Notes under the pieces: model-generated
Told to the model about the DNA's origin: nothing
The model's database searches: none
What the model saw: only the letters and a program-made list of their open reading frames with translations
Shown here: piece after piece, positions 25,801-38,315 of the stretch
Position numbering within the stretch: the stretch's first letter is position 1
How the letters are laid out: every line of letters begins with the position of its first letter
NCBI GenBank assembly: GCA_030141605.1
Contig: JAQGDQ010001074.1
Span: forward strand, 1-64,000
Source of the DNA: Tubiluchus corallicola
Taxonomy: Eukaryota; Priapulida; Priapulimorpha; Priapulimorphida; Tubiluchidae
Length of the DNA stretch: 64,000 bases
Reading direction: 5' to 3'
Made by a program: the position numbers and the translations under genes

Positions 25801-28800
25801 CGACTATGATTATTATACTGGTGCGAAGGCGGACAAGAGGTCCAGAGTTAAAATCTGGATCAGTCAAAGCAGACAAATATTGTAGAATAAGAAAATAGAC
25901 AAGAAATATAAAAATTCAAACAGAAAATTAAGGTTAAAACTAGCCAGAATCTTTTCCTGCGTTCCTCATGCTGATCATGACTATAGAACAGGAGCTGAGG
26001 TGGTAAACGCGCCTGTCCCTCTGCCGACTGAACGGAGAGGCCATGCCATACCAGCTACTTATAGCTACTATGCAGTGCTGAAACGCAAGGGCTTCTTAAT
26101 GGATCGAACCATCACAGTGTAGAAGGAGGGTCGAAAATAAAAGGCATTTCACCAAAGGCATTTCAACCCCGTAACAATACCTTCTCAACATTATAACCTT
26201 TCATTTCAGAGTATTCTCCGCTACATGCTTGAAAATGTTAATGACAAGAACGAAGGTGATTACGATGAAGACGGCGGTAATGACGACGATGACAAAAAAT
26301 ACGCAGGCAATGGCAGCACAACAAAGCCAAGTACTACAGTAAGACGCAAGAGATCGCCTGGACACCGAAGGTGCAATGACAACAGGAGAAGTAATCCCCG
26401 GCGCAATCCTAGAAACCAATCTAATAATTGTAAGTAAACTGTAATTAATTGTCACCGTCGTTTTAAAATTTAAATCCTCATCGTGCTTTCAAAACAATTT
26501 TTATGATGACAATCATCCCGCTGTTACATTCCAGGCAATAGCAGATGGAGGCTGCCTTATTTTGACGCTCATTTTATGTCTCATTTCGATGTCGGGTGCG
26601 AACCCGTTAACGCCGGGATTTTTCGGGTTATGTTGCACTCGAACAAGGCTCACTGGTAGTCTTCCAAGGTCAGCGTAGACCGAGATTATTAATATAGATG
26701 CCGTAACCATCTCTCTCTCCTGCGCCATTGGACATTGGACCATTCTTGTTTTTCTCCAATTCGTGTTCCCCAAAGCATTGGACCCTTGAATTGCACAAAG
26801 TTGTTCAAAAAGCTTATTCACGAGGAATGAATTCTATTATTCTGATATATGTTAAAAGCTGTGTTTAATTATTTTAACGTTACAAACATTTTTTCCGGTT
26901 TTGCAGTTTTTGTTTGTGCAAGTAGTACGAAAATTCTATTCACCTGTGGCATTAATACATTTTGGCAAACGATGTATCTTTTTTGCCAGATTTTATTTAC
27001 ATATCGAAACTGATCTATTATGTTACCTTCTATTAATGATTATAATTGTGAAATTTCAACTTCGTAGATCACTTTGGACTAATTTAGTGTAGTACAAACT
27101 TTGGCGCCACGTAATTAATGTTAATGACGCCATAATCATCATTATCACCACCAACGCCATGGCGATTAATATAACAGATTAATTCCCATCTTTCTTTTTG
27201 TAGTTCATGTTGGTAATGTTGCAGCACATTTCTACAACGTCTACGCAAAAATTGCTTACAGCAAAGATTCTCAGGTTATAAATCTAGGAACAAGAAGTAA
27301 GTAAAGCATGTCACAATGTTATTTTTATAAAACATTGGCAAACTAAATGTTTGTAAAACTGTTCTTTACAGTTTTTGGGATGAGTTCCTGCACGCTTCTG
27401 TATTGTTGGTTATATTTTGTGTGCATGCTGCAGTCGAGGATTCCAATATGCTGTTTCACAGTGCAAGGGAGCATGGTTTAGTTCAAAATGACAATGTGGA
27501 ATCACTAAGAAATGGCTATGAGCCAGTTGAGACAGTCTCGAAAAGTAGGCATGCTTTATAGCCTATTATAATCTGTAGTTTGTGCCACGTGTAGAATGTT
27601 CCCATTCTTTCCTTTTCTTTCTCTCTCTCTCTCTCTTTCGATCTTTCTCTTTCTCTCTCTATTACCTCTCTGTTTCTGTTCCCTTTCCCTGTTTCTTTTT
27701 TCCCTTTAATCTTCTTGGCTAGTTTTCCATTTGGTTGAATTGGTTATTTTGCGTTGTTAAGTTTTTTCGCGTTCTGAGCATGAACAGCTTGTAATTTTGC
27801 AATCTTTAAAAATTTATGTGGTGCATGTGGTGCTGTAAAATTATCATTCAGTTAGATTTTTTTCTTTTCAGCTGTTTGTAACAATTGTGACACTTATATA
27901 AATATAATGAAACAATTATACCATTATGCATATTTTACCGGCGTTTTTGACGTTATAATCGAAATCATCTGTATTTTTGTGACTGCCATTGGTTCCTATA
28001 TCTTCCCTGACTTGTTCAGCTCAACAAGAGTTTGACTCTTTTCCAAATTTTAGCTGCGTGAATTACAGCTAGCCAGTAGTTGTCGACATAAGCGCAAAAG
28101 CACAACTACTTACACATTACCTGTCCAAAATTAGCAATTACTGTGATGTAAAACACGATGATTTTTTTCATCACAAACTTAAAGATGTAAGAAATTTGTG
28201 TGCATTATACAGCAAAAATAAGAACTGAAGGCCTTTCATATATTCACAATTATGTTCAACGAGTACCTCTAGTTTGAAGATGACCGGATGTTTGATCGCT
28301 GAAGCCAGAGTTTCATACGGCCGCGACTTTTTTGCGATGATCGAATCCAACTGTCGCCAAAATTTATTTTATTTATTTAAAGTTTATTTCAGCAGAGAGA
28401 AAATGCTATAAAAACGTTAAAAGTTTACACTAAGAAACTAAGGAACACTACATGGCATGCATAATTAAAAGATCTACAAATGTATACAAAAATATAGTAA
28501 AAAATATATACAGAATTTAAAATTACAAAGCATCAGTTAAAAACCAGTGGTTATAACATCAATAAATCAAACCACTTCCGAAATATTCTACAAAAAATCA
28601 TACTTCAGTTTGATATTGGGTAACATATAACCTATTACAGCATGTGTTGTTATAGAACAAAAAATAGCGTAGCTTTCACATTTTTCAAAAACAACAGTTA
28701 AATTCATTTTTCAAAAACAACAGTTAAATTTTGTTAATAACTTAGTAGATCAAGCGATTAGCAAACGATTTTGGTTATTTATGTCTAATCATCAGAAAGA

Positions 28801-31800
28801 TCATTAGAAAACACGTGACCAAGCACGCGGAGCACTGTAGCATATGCATTTACTTGTGGTTATTTTTAGCACAAACTTCAACACCGTCAAGACCTACATA
28901 GCCCTGAGCAATACTATTTGATATAAAATATATACCATGCGTTTATAGGCGAGCGACCCCCTCGACCCCCCCCCCCCCCACCCCCCGGATTCGGGCAAAC
29001 ACATTTTTTTCGGGCACTGGCCAAATGACGAAAAAATTAAAAAAATTTTTTCATAAAAAGAAATCTCGAAATTTCTCCATGCCGCCAAATGAAGTGCCAG
29101 AAATTCGGGCGTTTTTTGATCATTGGGTGGGGTGAGGCACCCGACTTGAAGTTCACCTTCACTTTTCCGATGTTTAGGAAATAAGATACGGGTCTTTTTT
29201 CGAGTTGGCGCTGTATTTTTCGGGCAAAAGTGGCTTAGCCCCCCCCCCCGAGAAAAATCAGCACGTACGAATATGAATACGTTTTAGACTGATTGAAAAT
29301 CAAGCCATGTTTACTGGCACACTTTTTTGAATAGATATTTAAGAAACTTTACAATGCCTATATACAAGAAGTTAACATGCACAAGGCATCAGCACATAAA
29401 AAATTATTTATCTAAAGTTGCCATTTCGCATGTAGCAGATCTTAGGTCAAGTAAGTTGTTGATCAGGTGGTCTATGTATATAGCAGTGATGATGATTAGC
29501 CTTTTTTAAAAAGAATGAAACACGTATTTACATAAATGGGCTTCTAGTTGCAGGCAAAGTTTAACAATTATAAGTACATATATATCAATATATGTACATG
29601 ATATGATATAAGTAGTATCCATATGTTGACACATTAAAGATACAATGTTAAATATATGTTATAGCTAATACGACGCTACTAAGATTGTCAAAAATTATAA
29701 AATTATAAACATTCGCTGCTATTAAAATTATTATGCAATATACAAAATCGCTAGAACTGAATTAACCTAGAACTGATAATAATCATTATGATTATAGAGA
29801 AATTAACATCTATGTGAACACATCCATGCCTAGTTTGAGCTAAGGTTTACAATTCTTACACACAAGAAATTAATTCATGAAGCAGATAAGATTGAGGGTT
29901 AGGGTTAGGGTGCAAGTTGGGGTTAGGGTATTTAACTTGTGTGGGAAATTGTAAACTATTTCCCTAGTTTGTATATGAGGTATGTTATTGAAAATTTCAG
30001 AACAGCAATGAAATGAACTAAATGTATGTAGCAAAAAGATAAATAGAAAATGCGGTTGCTTGGCGAACACCATTTGTTATATTAAATGGTTCCAATTAAT
30101 TTGTGTGGGTTTGGCGCATGTTCACACAACTCTGCGACAGTTTGAAGACGTTTCGCGAGTCCGGCGATAAACTTTAAAAAATTTTCAATTCTTTGCCGAA
30201 GCCAGCGACTTTTTGACGACAGCGGCAAACACCCGCAAATGTTTCACGACAATTTAAGGAATTTATTGGGTGCGTATTTGGCGACTGTCTAAATTTTCGG
30301 ATAGTCGCCAAAGTCGCTAAAAAATTTCACGACTATAAATTTGTCCCTTGTCCGTAATCATTTGTGCGAAACTTGTGTTTTCTCACTTATAGTTCGAGAA
30401 GAAGTAAGTGAATAGAATAAACAAAGGACGCAATGTCTTTTCCTGCCTATCATTTACAAGTGCAGTTCTGAGGTGTTTCTTCTGGGAGGTTTTTGATAGA
30501 GGAGGTAAACTATTATATGTTGACAAAAATAAGGAAAACAAATGGCTGTGATTTTCTTATAATAGCGTTGCAATGAAAAATCAAGGCACCTATCGTGTCC
30601 ATTTTATTAGATCGTTTAATTAAATTTAATATGTGAAAATAGGTATATTGCCATATTTTACTGTGACGTTCCTAGAACTGATCGGAACTTGCACGTTTTA
30701 CAGCACGAGTTAATTATTACTCTGTGGGCAAAAGTCTGATTTAACACGATTGGCTTTAATCACTGACCTTGTTTCTATCAGACCGAACATGGCGGCTTAT
30801 TATAGTGCTTAAATTATATAATTACTGTAATTATAACTTCAATATTCTGCGGCTTTGAAGAGACCGCAATAATTTTTCTATTAAAAATTTTGGAATAAGC
30901 GCTATTTTTTCTTGCGGTAGAATGCAAGGTTGAGAAAGGCTGGCGTTGACATGAAACGGAAGAGAGACCTCTTATGATGAAATGAACCCGCAGTTGTTAA
31001 GTTTAGAAATCGAACTTAAATGGAAAGGAGGAAATTGACATTGAGCCTTTATTTGAATCAGTGACTTTTTTATTCACTGCCGATGCCCTGAACACTAAAT
31101 TACCAGCCTGTAGTGAGACAGTGGGTCTTTTTATAGTTTTATTGTTCATTTGCAATTTGGCTGTTCGTAACTCAGCATGAAGAGAGCTTCCATTGACTTT
31201 AAGTAATTAAATGGCATTATCAATCATTAAAATTCGCCGCTGTCTTGGACCTAAGGATGAGAAATAAGTACATCATTAAGCTAAGAGTAAATATGGGAAT
31301 TCTTCGACTCCAGAAGTCTCATAAACCATACGCGCTGCCGAAGGCATACAATTGTATAAAATTGTATAAAATGTATTTGCATAAATGTCACAAATATAGT
31401 TGAAAATATTAAGAAAAATTTCGAAATGAATGATAAACTTTCCAACGCAATGTAAATTTCGCAGCAAAAATATAGGTAAGTGTTAGGGAAAATACAATAC
31501 AAACTGTGCATACTGAGAACGAGAATAAACTTAACTGTAATATAACTATTAGCCAAGTAAAAAACTAGCAAAGAAGAGCTAGTAGAAAGCCACGTAGGCC
31601 AAACTACTCAAAAGGTAAAATCCAAAATGGCCGACATCAGCCGTTTTGCATTTGAAAGTAAAAAGTAACTCGAATCATAAAGGTGACATCAAAAATGAAA
31701 TTCGTGACCCAGAAAGTACCAGAAACCACATACTGCGTAGCAATATAGTCCAGGTCAATGAAAAGATAATTTTCAAAATTGCGCCACGGAGGCCATTTTG

Positions 31801-34800
31801 GATTTCGAGCTCTAACAGAGTTCGCCCATAGATTTGCAAGTGGCTTAAATTTCTTATCTACTTTCTCAGAAGACAAATGCACTGAGAAACAACCTTCACT
31901 TTCCGCGGTCATACACGGAAATACTGAAAATGACCCAACTATAGGTTTAAAGAGAATTTTAGCTAACTTAGTCACTAGATTGTTCAATAAATTTCTCCAC
32001 CCTGATATTTGAAGATACAGTTATATGTTATCTCAAAACGCAGACTAAGTTCACTGTTGTTTATTTCGAATAAAGTTTTCCCAATGATTTGATAGGGTAA
32101 ATGCCGTAACTCTAATATCTAAATTAAACATCCAAATATAACCCTAGAATGTAAAATATATAGTTTCTTATTATATATATATATATTCTTAAATCAGGAA
32201 ATGTTATTAACATGTAACCCCTGTACATCACATAAATTTGCTTCTAGCAATGGAATAAGACCGCCTGTCGGACTGCTCGAGCATCTTCTAATTTATATCA
32301 ATAATCATTTTATTAGCCTTTAACTAAGGTAGGTCACCTGATAAAAATTTAACTAAGGTAGGTCACCTGTTAAAACTTTGAAAGCATTTACAGGGTTGTT
32401 AGGTCAGGCTTATGATATAACACTTCTCATTCTCTCTTATGGCAGCTCTATAAATTAGTTATTAGACGTAAGTAGCTGTTGAGTTAAGAAAGGTTTACGC
32501 AAGATGTTATGTTTATAAGAGTCACACATAAGCCTGACTCGTTGTAGCTCCTCACCTCGCCATTTTCTTTTTTACTGCAAGTCATATGTAAACATTCTGC
32601 AGTTGAATAAAGGATATGCAGCACAAATGAGATTAAGAAAAACTTATCTATCGAAACTGATTTTTCGCGCTGAGCTTTTTTTGGATGTGTAATGATGAAT
32701 TAGTAATACCAGGCTTTTCTGACATGAAGTAATGAAGATGTTGCGAAATTTGTTAATTAACTAAATGTTTTATCATTATGTTTCACTTTCAGTTATTCAA
32801 TGTCACGTCACTGTATTTTTGTATTGCACTTTATAAAATATAAATGTTCCTTGTTGACTAAATATATAAATAATTAATAATAGTCTGTGTACAGCACACT
32901 AATTCTACGCTGTCTTGTACTAATCAACAATATTTGTGCAAATTAAGTTACTGAAAAACATATAAATTCATTCATGTGTTTAAGCTACATAAAATTGCAA
33001 TTGTGTAAAATGTATTATCCATCTGAGAAATAAATAATATATAATAGGGGTATATGTAAAACACAAGGCTTGTTTAATGGAACCGGAAGAAGAGCAAATA
33101 TTAGCTTAACAAGCCATATCTCTCGTAACTGAGTGGTTGAGTGGTTGAAGAGAACTTATGGCCAGACACTGTAATTTCAATTGAGTAAACAATTCTTAAA
33201 ACAATTCTTAAAAACAATTCTTAAAGAAACCGACAAAAGACAAGCGCTTTAAATCTACATTAAAATAGTTGTGCAAAATTGTTAAATTGAAAAAGTGCAC
33301 TTTTTAGCGTTTATTACAAAAATACTGTCATATACCTTTTTGCAAAACCCAGACTTGATAATCAATTGTCGTTTTAGAGGGAATCATTGCCTTTCAGCTT
33401 ATTTATGAAGGTCAAATGTACAATAAGTTTTACATTTATAATCATTATAAAGCAATTCGCCAATCGAAGTTTTTATTATCATTATAAAACAATTCGCCAA
33501 TCGAAATTTATTGTTGTTTATGTATTTTTAAGCACGTGGAAAATTTACGTGACTATATAAAAGTGGAAAGTTTAAGATTTTCATTTTGAGTTTCGAGACA
33601 AGAGGACGCATTATTTTTAAACAATTTCGTGTGAGCTTATTGCTATAATCATATTATCATCTTATAATGCATCACATAATAAATAATAATTCAGCCCACA
33701 AGCTGCATTAATACAATATGTTAAAGTTGTAATATAAGTACTCTTGTTTCGTTTAGTTTTAAAGATACAATTTTGCTGGCAAGTCTTTTTAAAAGTGAAG
33801 ACTTGCAAAACTCTTCTCATTTTCAGAACCCGGCAGGCACCATAGCGGAGCCGTTTCAATAACGTTATTCACTTCATGAATTATATTATAGGAAATTCAA
33901 CAGACTGAAATAATTCAATTTTTATCTACCGCTCATATGTCCGCAATTCACAATAAAATGCCAAATCCTATTCCATTTGTTTACTTGAGTTGCTGAACCA
34001 AGCAAAATTTTGAGCAGTAATGGCAAGTTGGTTCATATCAACAGTCTGTAACGGCTTAGATTTGTGCTGTCTGAAGTGATATCACCTCATCACTTCAGAG
34101 AGGAAGAACAGTCAGTCTGATTGCTGCTTGTCGCATAAAATTTCCGAAGATGGTCATACTCTGCCTACCAATGAATACGAACGTTTTCCAATTACTCTTT
34201 TCTATTGATTGAATTACAGAAAATCATTGCTCTTTAATAGTGTTTAAAAGCTTTCTAATTTCCCAGCTCTCTGTTTATATTACTCACTCTACTCAATATA
34301 AAGTGAATTTTTTGTAAGCATCACATTTTTACTTATATTGCTCAGTCTGTTCAGTGCTGTGAGTAAATTCTGTACTCAAATTAAATTGTAATTTCTGGCC
34401 ATAAGCTCTCTTCTAAGTAACTATTTAGACACGAGAGATATGGTTTGTTAAGCTAGTAAGCCTAATTACAAATGAAATGAGAACTGTATTACCTTTATTA
34501 ACGTCATACACCTGCGTACCTGCTTACGGCCTACTGAAAAACAACGATTACAGAACACAAGCATGGGGTCATGAGACTGCATAAACAAACATGTTGTGAT
34601 AAAGGGTTTGACGTATATATTTTAGCTAAGCTTTTGATTTGAGAGTGCTAGAAGCTATTTTTGTTGTATTGATAGGCACCTAGTTTAATCTTTAGGTACG
34701 AATTTTGAAGAGATAGAACGTTAGGATTTTTATAAAGGTATTTGAACAATGAGACAGCACTAGTTGCTGCATTAGAAATGAGTAATGTTTTAAAATTTTT

Positions 34801-35876
34801 TAAGAAACTTGATTTACTTATTATATGCTGTGTCGTGCATTATATTTTTGCAGTGCTTGACTTCACTGAACTTTGGCATGAATGTCTTATTTTAATGTCT
34901 TTTTTTCCGTTTGGTTTTTCATTTCCTTTCTGTATTTGATTGCTGAGTGACGTGTGTTCATGTGTTTTGTTCGAGTAGAATTACATTTGGTGCAAACAAT
35001 TCTGTAACATCATTACTTTAATTACCAGTTGATTGTGTTAACTTAATTTAAACAGAAAAACGAGTTTAGTAGTTTGCGTGGTATACTTGCTATATTACTT
35101 TTTAGATTAATCAAAAATTTACAAGCATAAACAGGCCAAACTTGCAGTTGAAACTCGGTATATTTAGAGAAAAGTTAAGACAATCATGTCAAAATTTACG
35201 TACAAACGAATTTTTGACTAAACTTCTAAATTCCATGAAAACAATTATGTTCTCTCACTGTATTTAGATCACGTGATCAGATATTGGAAAGCAGCTGATT
35301 GGGTGGACGAGACATCATTCCAAGTAAGCAATGAAACGGGGGAAATCACTGTAACGATTGGAGGTGTTTATTACATCTACGCCCAGGTCTGGCATATTTC
35401 AATTCTAGCATTTAAAACACTACTAATATTAATTAATTTAAATTCTTTACGCAGCCCAAAGCCAATACTACAAGCAAATAAAACGAATGGTTCGGATCTT
35501 AAAGTGTGTTTTAACTACAAATGACATTTTGTGCTTTTTTGCGCTTTTTAAAGATGTTAGTAATAGCATTATGTATTTGTAGCTAATTTTCTACGACAAC
35601 GATGTGTCAAGTAGACATGCTCAGCTGAATTCTGTCGGTTTGTACAGCAGACGGCGCAGTGAACACACAGTCATGGATACGCTTTTGTTGAAATGCACGG
35701 AAAGCTTTGATTTGAGCAACACTACAAAGATGACCAGCTACACCACCTGCTTCTTTGGAGGACTTGCATATCTTCCGTCTCGTTCATCGGTCTTTCTCAA
35801 AAGTTTGTACTCCAACAGATATGTTAAAATAGGAGAAGAGGAGACCTACATTGGCTTAATGAGGGTTATGTCATAG
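22832..35876 (+). CDS. TNF-superfamily ligand, ectodysplasin-like, gene 2
   Basis: Exons: 22832-23089, 26210-26429, 27204-27296, optional 27434-27544, 35268-35386 and 35583-35876. Without the optional exon the product is 327 aa, with it 364 aa. It is a type II protein: a cytoplasmic tail of about 30 residues, a membrane segment (about residues 31-56, FLLAGICLIFFIASTSVIVF), a furin-like GRRKRNIQ at the end of exon 1, an acidic DDDD stretch and VRRKRSP in exon 2, then the TNF homology domain. The domain shows VAAHFYNVYAK, NHVIRYWKAADWVD, GGVYYIYAQLIFYD, the cysteine pair LLLKC and SYTTCFFGG, and ETYIGLMRV at the C terminus. Exon phases equal those of gene 1, so the two are tandem duplicates. 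The expected role is as a membrane-anchored, furin-released trimeric ligand. The 7.7-kb intron before the 35268 exon holds old repeats. Confidence 0.88.
26513..26821 (-). other. Unexplained 102-codon open frame in intron 2 of TNF-like gene 2
   Basis: A minus-strand open frame in a segment of higher GC than its surroundings. The predicted peptide has no motif I recognise (it contains LGRLPVSLVRVQHNPKNPG). It could be a retrotransposon or repeat remnant. I do not call it a gene. Confidence 0.2.
27434..27544 (+). other. Candidate cassette exon of TNF-like gene 2 (111 nt)
   Basis: It is preceded by a T-rich tract and 'catgctgcag' and followed by 'gtaggc'. Both borders are phase 1, it is open for 37 codons in the frame of the neighbouring exons, and it would insert a stretch including NGYEPVETVSK before NHVIRYWKAADW. 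Gene 1 has no counterpart in the equivalent 342-bp intron. The coding prediction rests on phase and ORF only. Confidence 0.4.
27600..27720. repeat. Pyrimidine-rich (CT)n tract
   Basis: Imperfect tctctc and tttctct repeats, with a pure core at about 27620-27640, within the long intron of TNF-like gene 2. Confidence 0.85.
28301..30345 (+). mobile_element. Family A TIR element, copy 2, apparently split by an insertion
   Basis: 28301-28360 begins gaagccagagtttcat and continues with 'gcgacttttttgcgat', matching the left part of the element at 2211. Sequence like the right part resumes only at about 30110-30345 (compare 'gccgaagccagcgacttttt' with 'gaagccagcgacattttgg' near 2680). About 1.75 kb of unrelated sequence lies between. 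It starts with a T/A-rich 'tttattttatttatttaaag', contains poly-C tracts (about 28965-28986 and 29239-29249), and includes a short telomere-like tract. Confidence 0.5.
29893..29931 (+). repeat. Short interstitial telomere-like repeat
   Basis: 'gagggttagggttagggtgc' followed by 'ggggttaggg': about three TTAGGG units plus one more after a short interruption. It is too short to imply a chromosome end. Confidence 0.7.
30350..35267. other. Rest of the long intron of TNF-like gene 2
   Basis: No exon recognised. Small tandem duplications are visible: 'taactaaggtaggtcacctg' twice (about 32322-32370) and a unit containing 'aattcgccaatcgaa' twice (about 33440-33510). Other small features are 'aattcttaaa' three times (about 33190-33225) and a TA microsatellite (about 32172-32187). 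The stretch 31620-31920 looks like an old dispersed repeat but has no defined ends. Confidence 0.5.
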
Positions 35877-36262
35877 AAAAAACGCTGTGGTGGAATTTAA
35901 TTAAACGGAGATATTTATTTTTTTAGTGACAGATATTATATAGATCTGCGTGGTACCACGGACTGATGTTATGTTCGAAATTTCTCAAAAAAGTCACGTT
36001 CAGAAGTATTTGCTATAACTATTGTTCGTTTTTAAACAAGAACATATATTTTATTATAGTCTGTAGATTTTTGTCGATGTATTTACTTATACAGAATGTA
36101 CATAAATAGATTAATATGTAACTTACAAGTATATAACACATTATTTGTATAATATTATAATATCTGTAGAACAACATCGTGTTAAAAACTTCATCCATAC
36201 ACATTTTGCATCAACAACCTTGAGCGTAATCTTTATCTCTTACAGCAAATTAAACTTGTTAA

Positions 36263-36268
36263 AATAAA
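36263..36268 (+). promoter_or_regulatory. Likely poly(A) signal, TNF-like gene 2
   Basis: AATAAA in 'ttaaaataaacac', about 390 bases after the stop, a spacing similar to that of gene 1. Confidence 0.45.
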
Positions 36269-36269
36269 C

Positions 36270-38315
36270 ACATGAAAATTTTGAAAATACAGTTTCCTTA
36301 TTATTAGGCTCGACCCACATCAACTCTCTTCTCGTTGTTGTTGTTGTCGTTATTCATGCTTTTCTAGACGTTACTTACTTTTAAACTGTCCATCTGAAAA
36401 ATCAAAACAGAAACGTAAACCTGCATGTGTACCAACTACTGTTTGTGTGTACACAATGCACCATCTGAATAATTTATTTTCTTTCATCATTTTCATCATG
36501 TGATGAAGTGGATTAGTCACATATTTTCATCATGTGTTGAACTGGTTCTTATGAGGAAATTGTGACAAGAGGTGCACTTGCCCCAGGTTTTATGGAATTT
36601 CAGTAATTTGTTAAGGAATAAACTACTCAGCCACTTGCATGTTAAAGTCTGCTTAGATTTACTTAAAAACTTATAATTAATGTTACAAGACAGTCTACAG
36701 TTATTCCTGAACGTAAAATGTGGCAGTTAAACCAACCGTTAAGATATACTGCAAATTCGTGTGAACAATTATTATTCTCTAGTGAGTTAATTCCGTGTTT
36801 TTATCTACCTTATTTTAGTTACTAGAGAGATAAAATTATTTGACGGTAATTAAATATATAGTCGGATCCGGTAAATAGAATGTTTCATGAGCGTTTATGT
36901 CTAATTTTGCACTTTTCTATTTTTCACATATAAAACCAATAATTACTATATTCGCCGCTAATGCATAGCAATAAATATATAGTCCACAGAGTCCACACTG
37001 CATAAGTCAGTAGTGCCAAAGTACAGAGGAAAGGCGTTAGACTAACGATACAATGTTATTGCGTTATAATAAACTTATTTTATTGTCCTCGCATTAGTGT
37101 TAAGGCCACCACCTCGATATGAGAGGTGTCAAACACCAGTCAATCTGAGGAGGAAAAATCACAGCAATTTAAACGAACAACTGTGACAGCCACTAATTAG
37201 CAAGATCGAATTTATTGCCCGTCGCTATGCCATTATTTAATTGATTATTTGACTTAACGTAGTCAATTATTTTATGCAGTAATGTGACCTATATGAAGAG
37301 CGAACTCAGCTGATACGCAAATTTGCATTATTTAAATACACATTTTAGCAAAATATATTTATTTATCTTTGAATTTCAATAAAAGTTACATAATTTCACA
37401 GAGCCCGCCTCCTTGTACTGCATTACTGTTAATTAATTATCAGTAATTACTAATTTAAACTCAGCAGAGAGTTTTATGTCTCGGCAACTCAATATCAGGT
37501 TTAAAATGTACAAAAAGGTACGGATTTAAGAGGTCGCTGTCACTGTAGATGTCGTTGTTGTTGTTGTTGCTGCTGCTGCTGTCTTTTATGTTGTTTTTTA
37601 ATTGTCTGTAAGCAAATTTAACTCCGGGATCTTAGGCTATAGTACAACTATGCAAGACAGAACTGTAAAAACAGATAATAGAATTGAAAAAGTTGTAGAG
37701 CCTATAATCCAGGCCTGTTACACTTAGGCCTATTAGGTTTGAAATGACTTTGTTATCCAGCTATTTTTTGTTTACGGTTAGCCATACCATAATTTCGCAG
37801 AATTAATTGATTTAGCTACGAATGCCTCCGAAAATATTAAAAAAACAACTAAATAAATTTAGCCTTTAACTTTCTTCAGCCGATATAATATAAAGAACGT
37901 TTTGTGTCCCATGTTTCAAGCTACCGTGCAATCATTATAGTTGTAAAAATGAATTTTATAGCCAGCTATAAAACGCTAGCTGATTGTCGCAAAAGAGTCG
38001 TTTTTCAACACAAAGGAAAGTGCAACATAAGTCTGATCTTGTGCCACTTTTAACACTTGCCTTACTACTCTAATTTTCTCGGTCACCTGTGCAAAAGTTG
38101 TGCGAGAACAATAATTACTTAATATGCATGTAACTTGAAAGTAATTGGGTGAAAAATGTGTCGTAGTTGAAAACTCACTGACATACAGCCAGAGGAAATT
38201 AATTTCAGCTGACACTTTAATAAAATCATCGTAACTCAAGTGTATAATAGAGAAAAGGTCTAGGTTGTGGTAATACCCATCAGTTTAGTTGAGTATCGAC
38301 AGTAAACAGGTGAAG
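36270..38315. other. Intergenic region upstream of the ZP-EGF gene
   Basis: No gene. It contains short triplet runs such as gttgtt/ctgctg (about 36335-36350 and 37553-37582) and a short duplication of 'tttcatcatgtg' (about 36490-36535). Confidence 0.5.

Noticed and set aside
29893-29931. Telomere end
   Set aside because: Only a few TTAGGG units, surrounded by ordinary intronic sequence.
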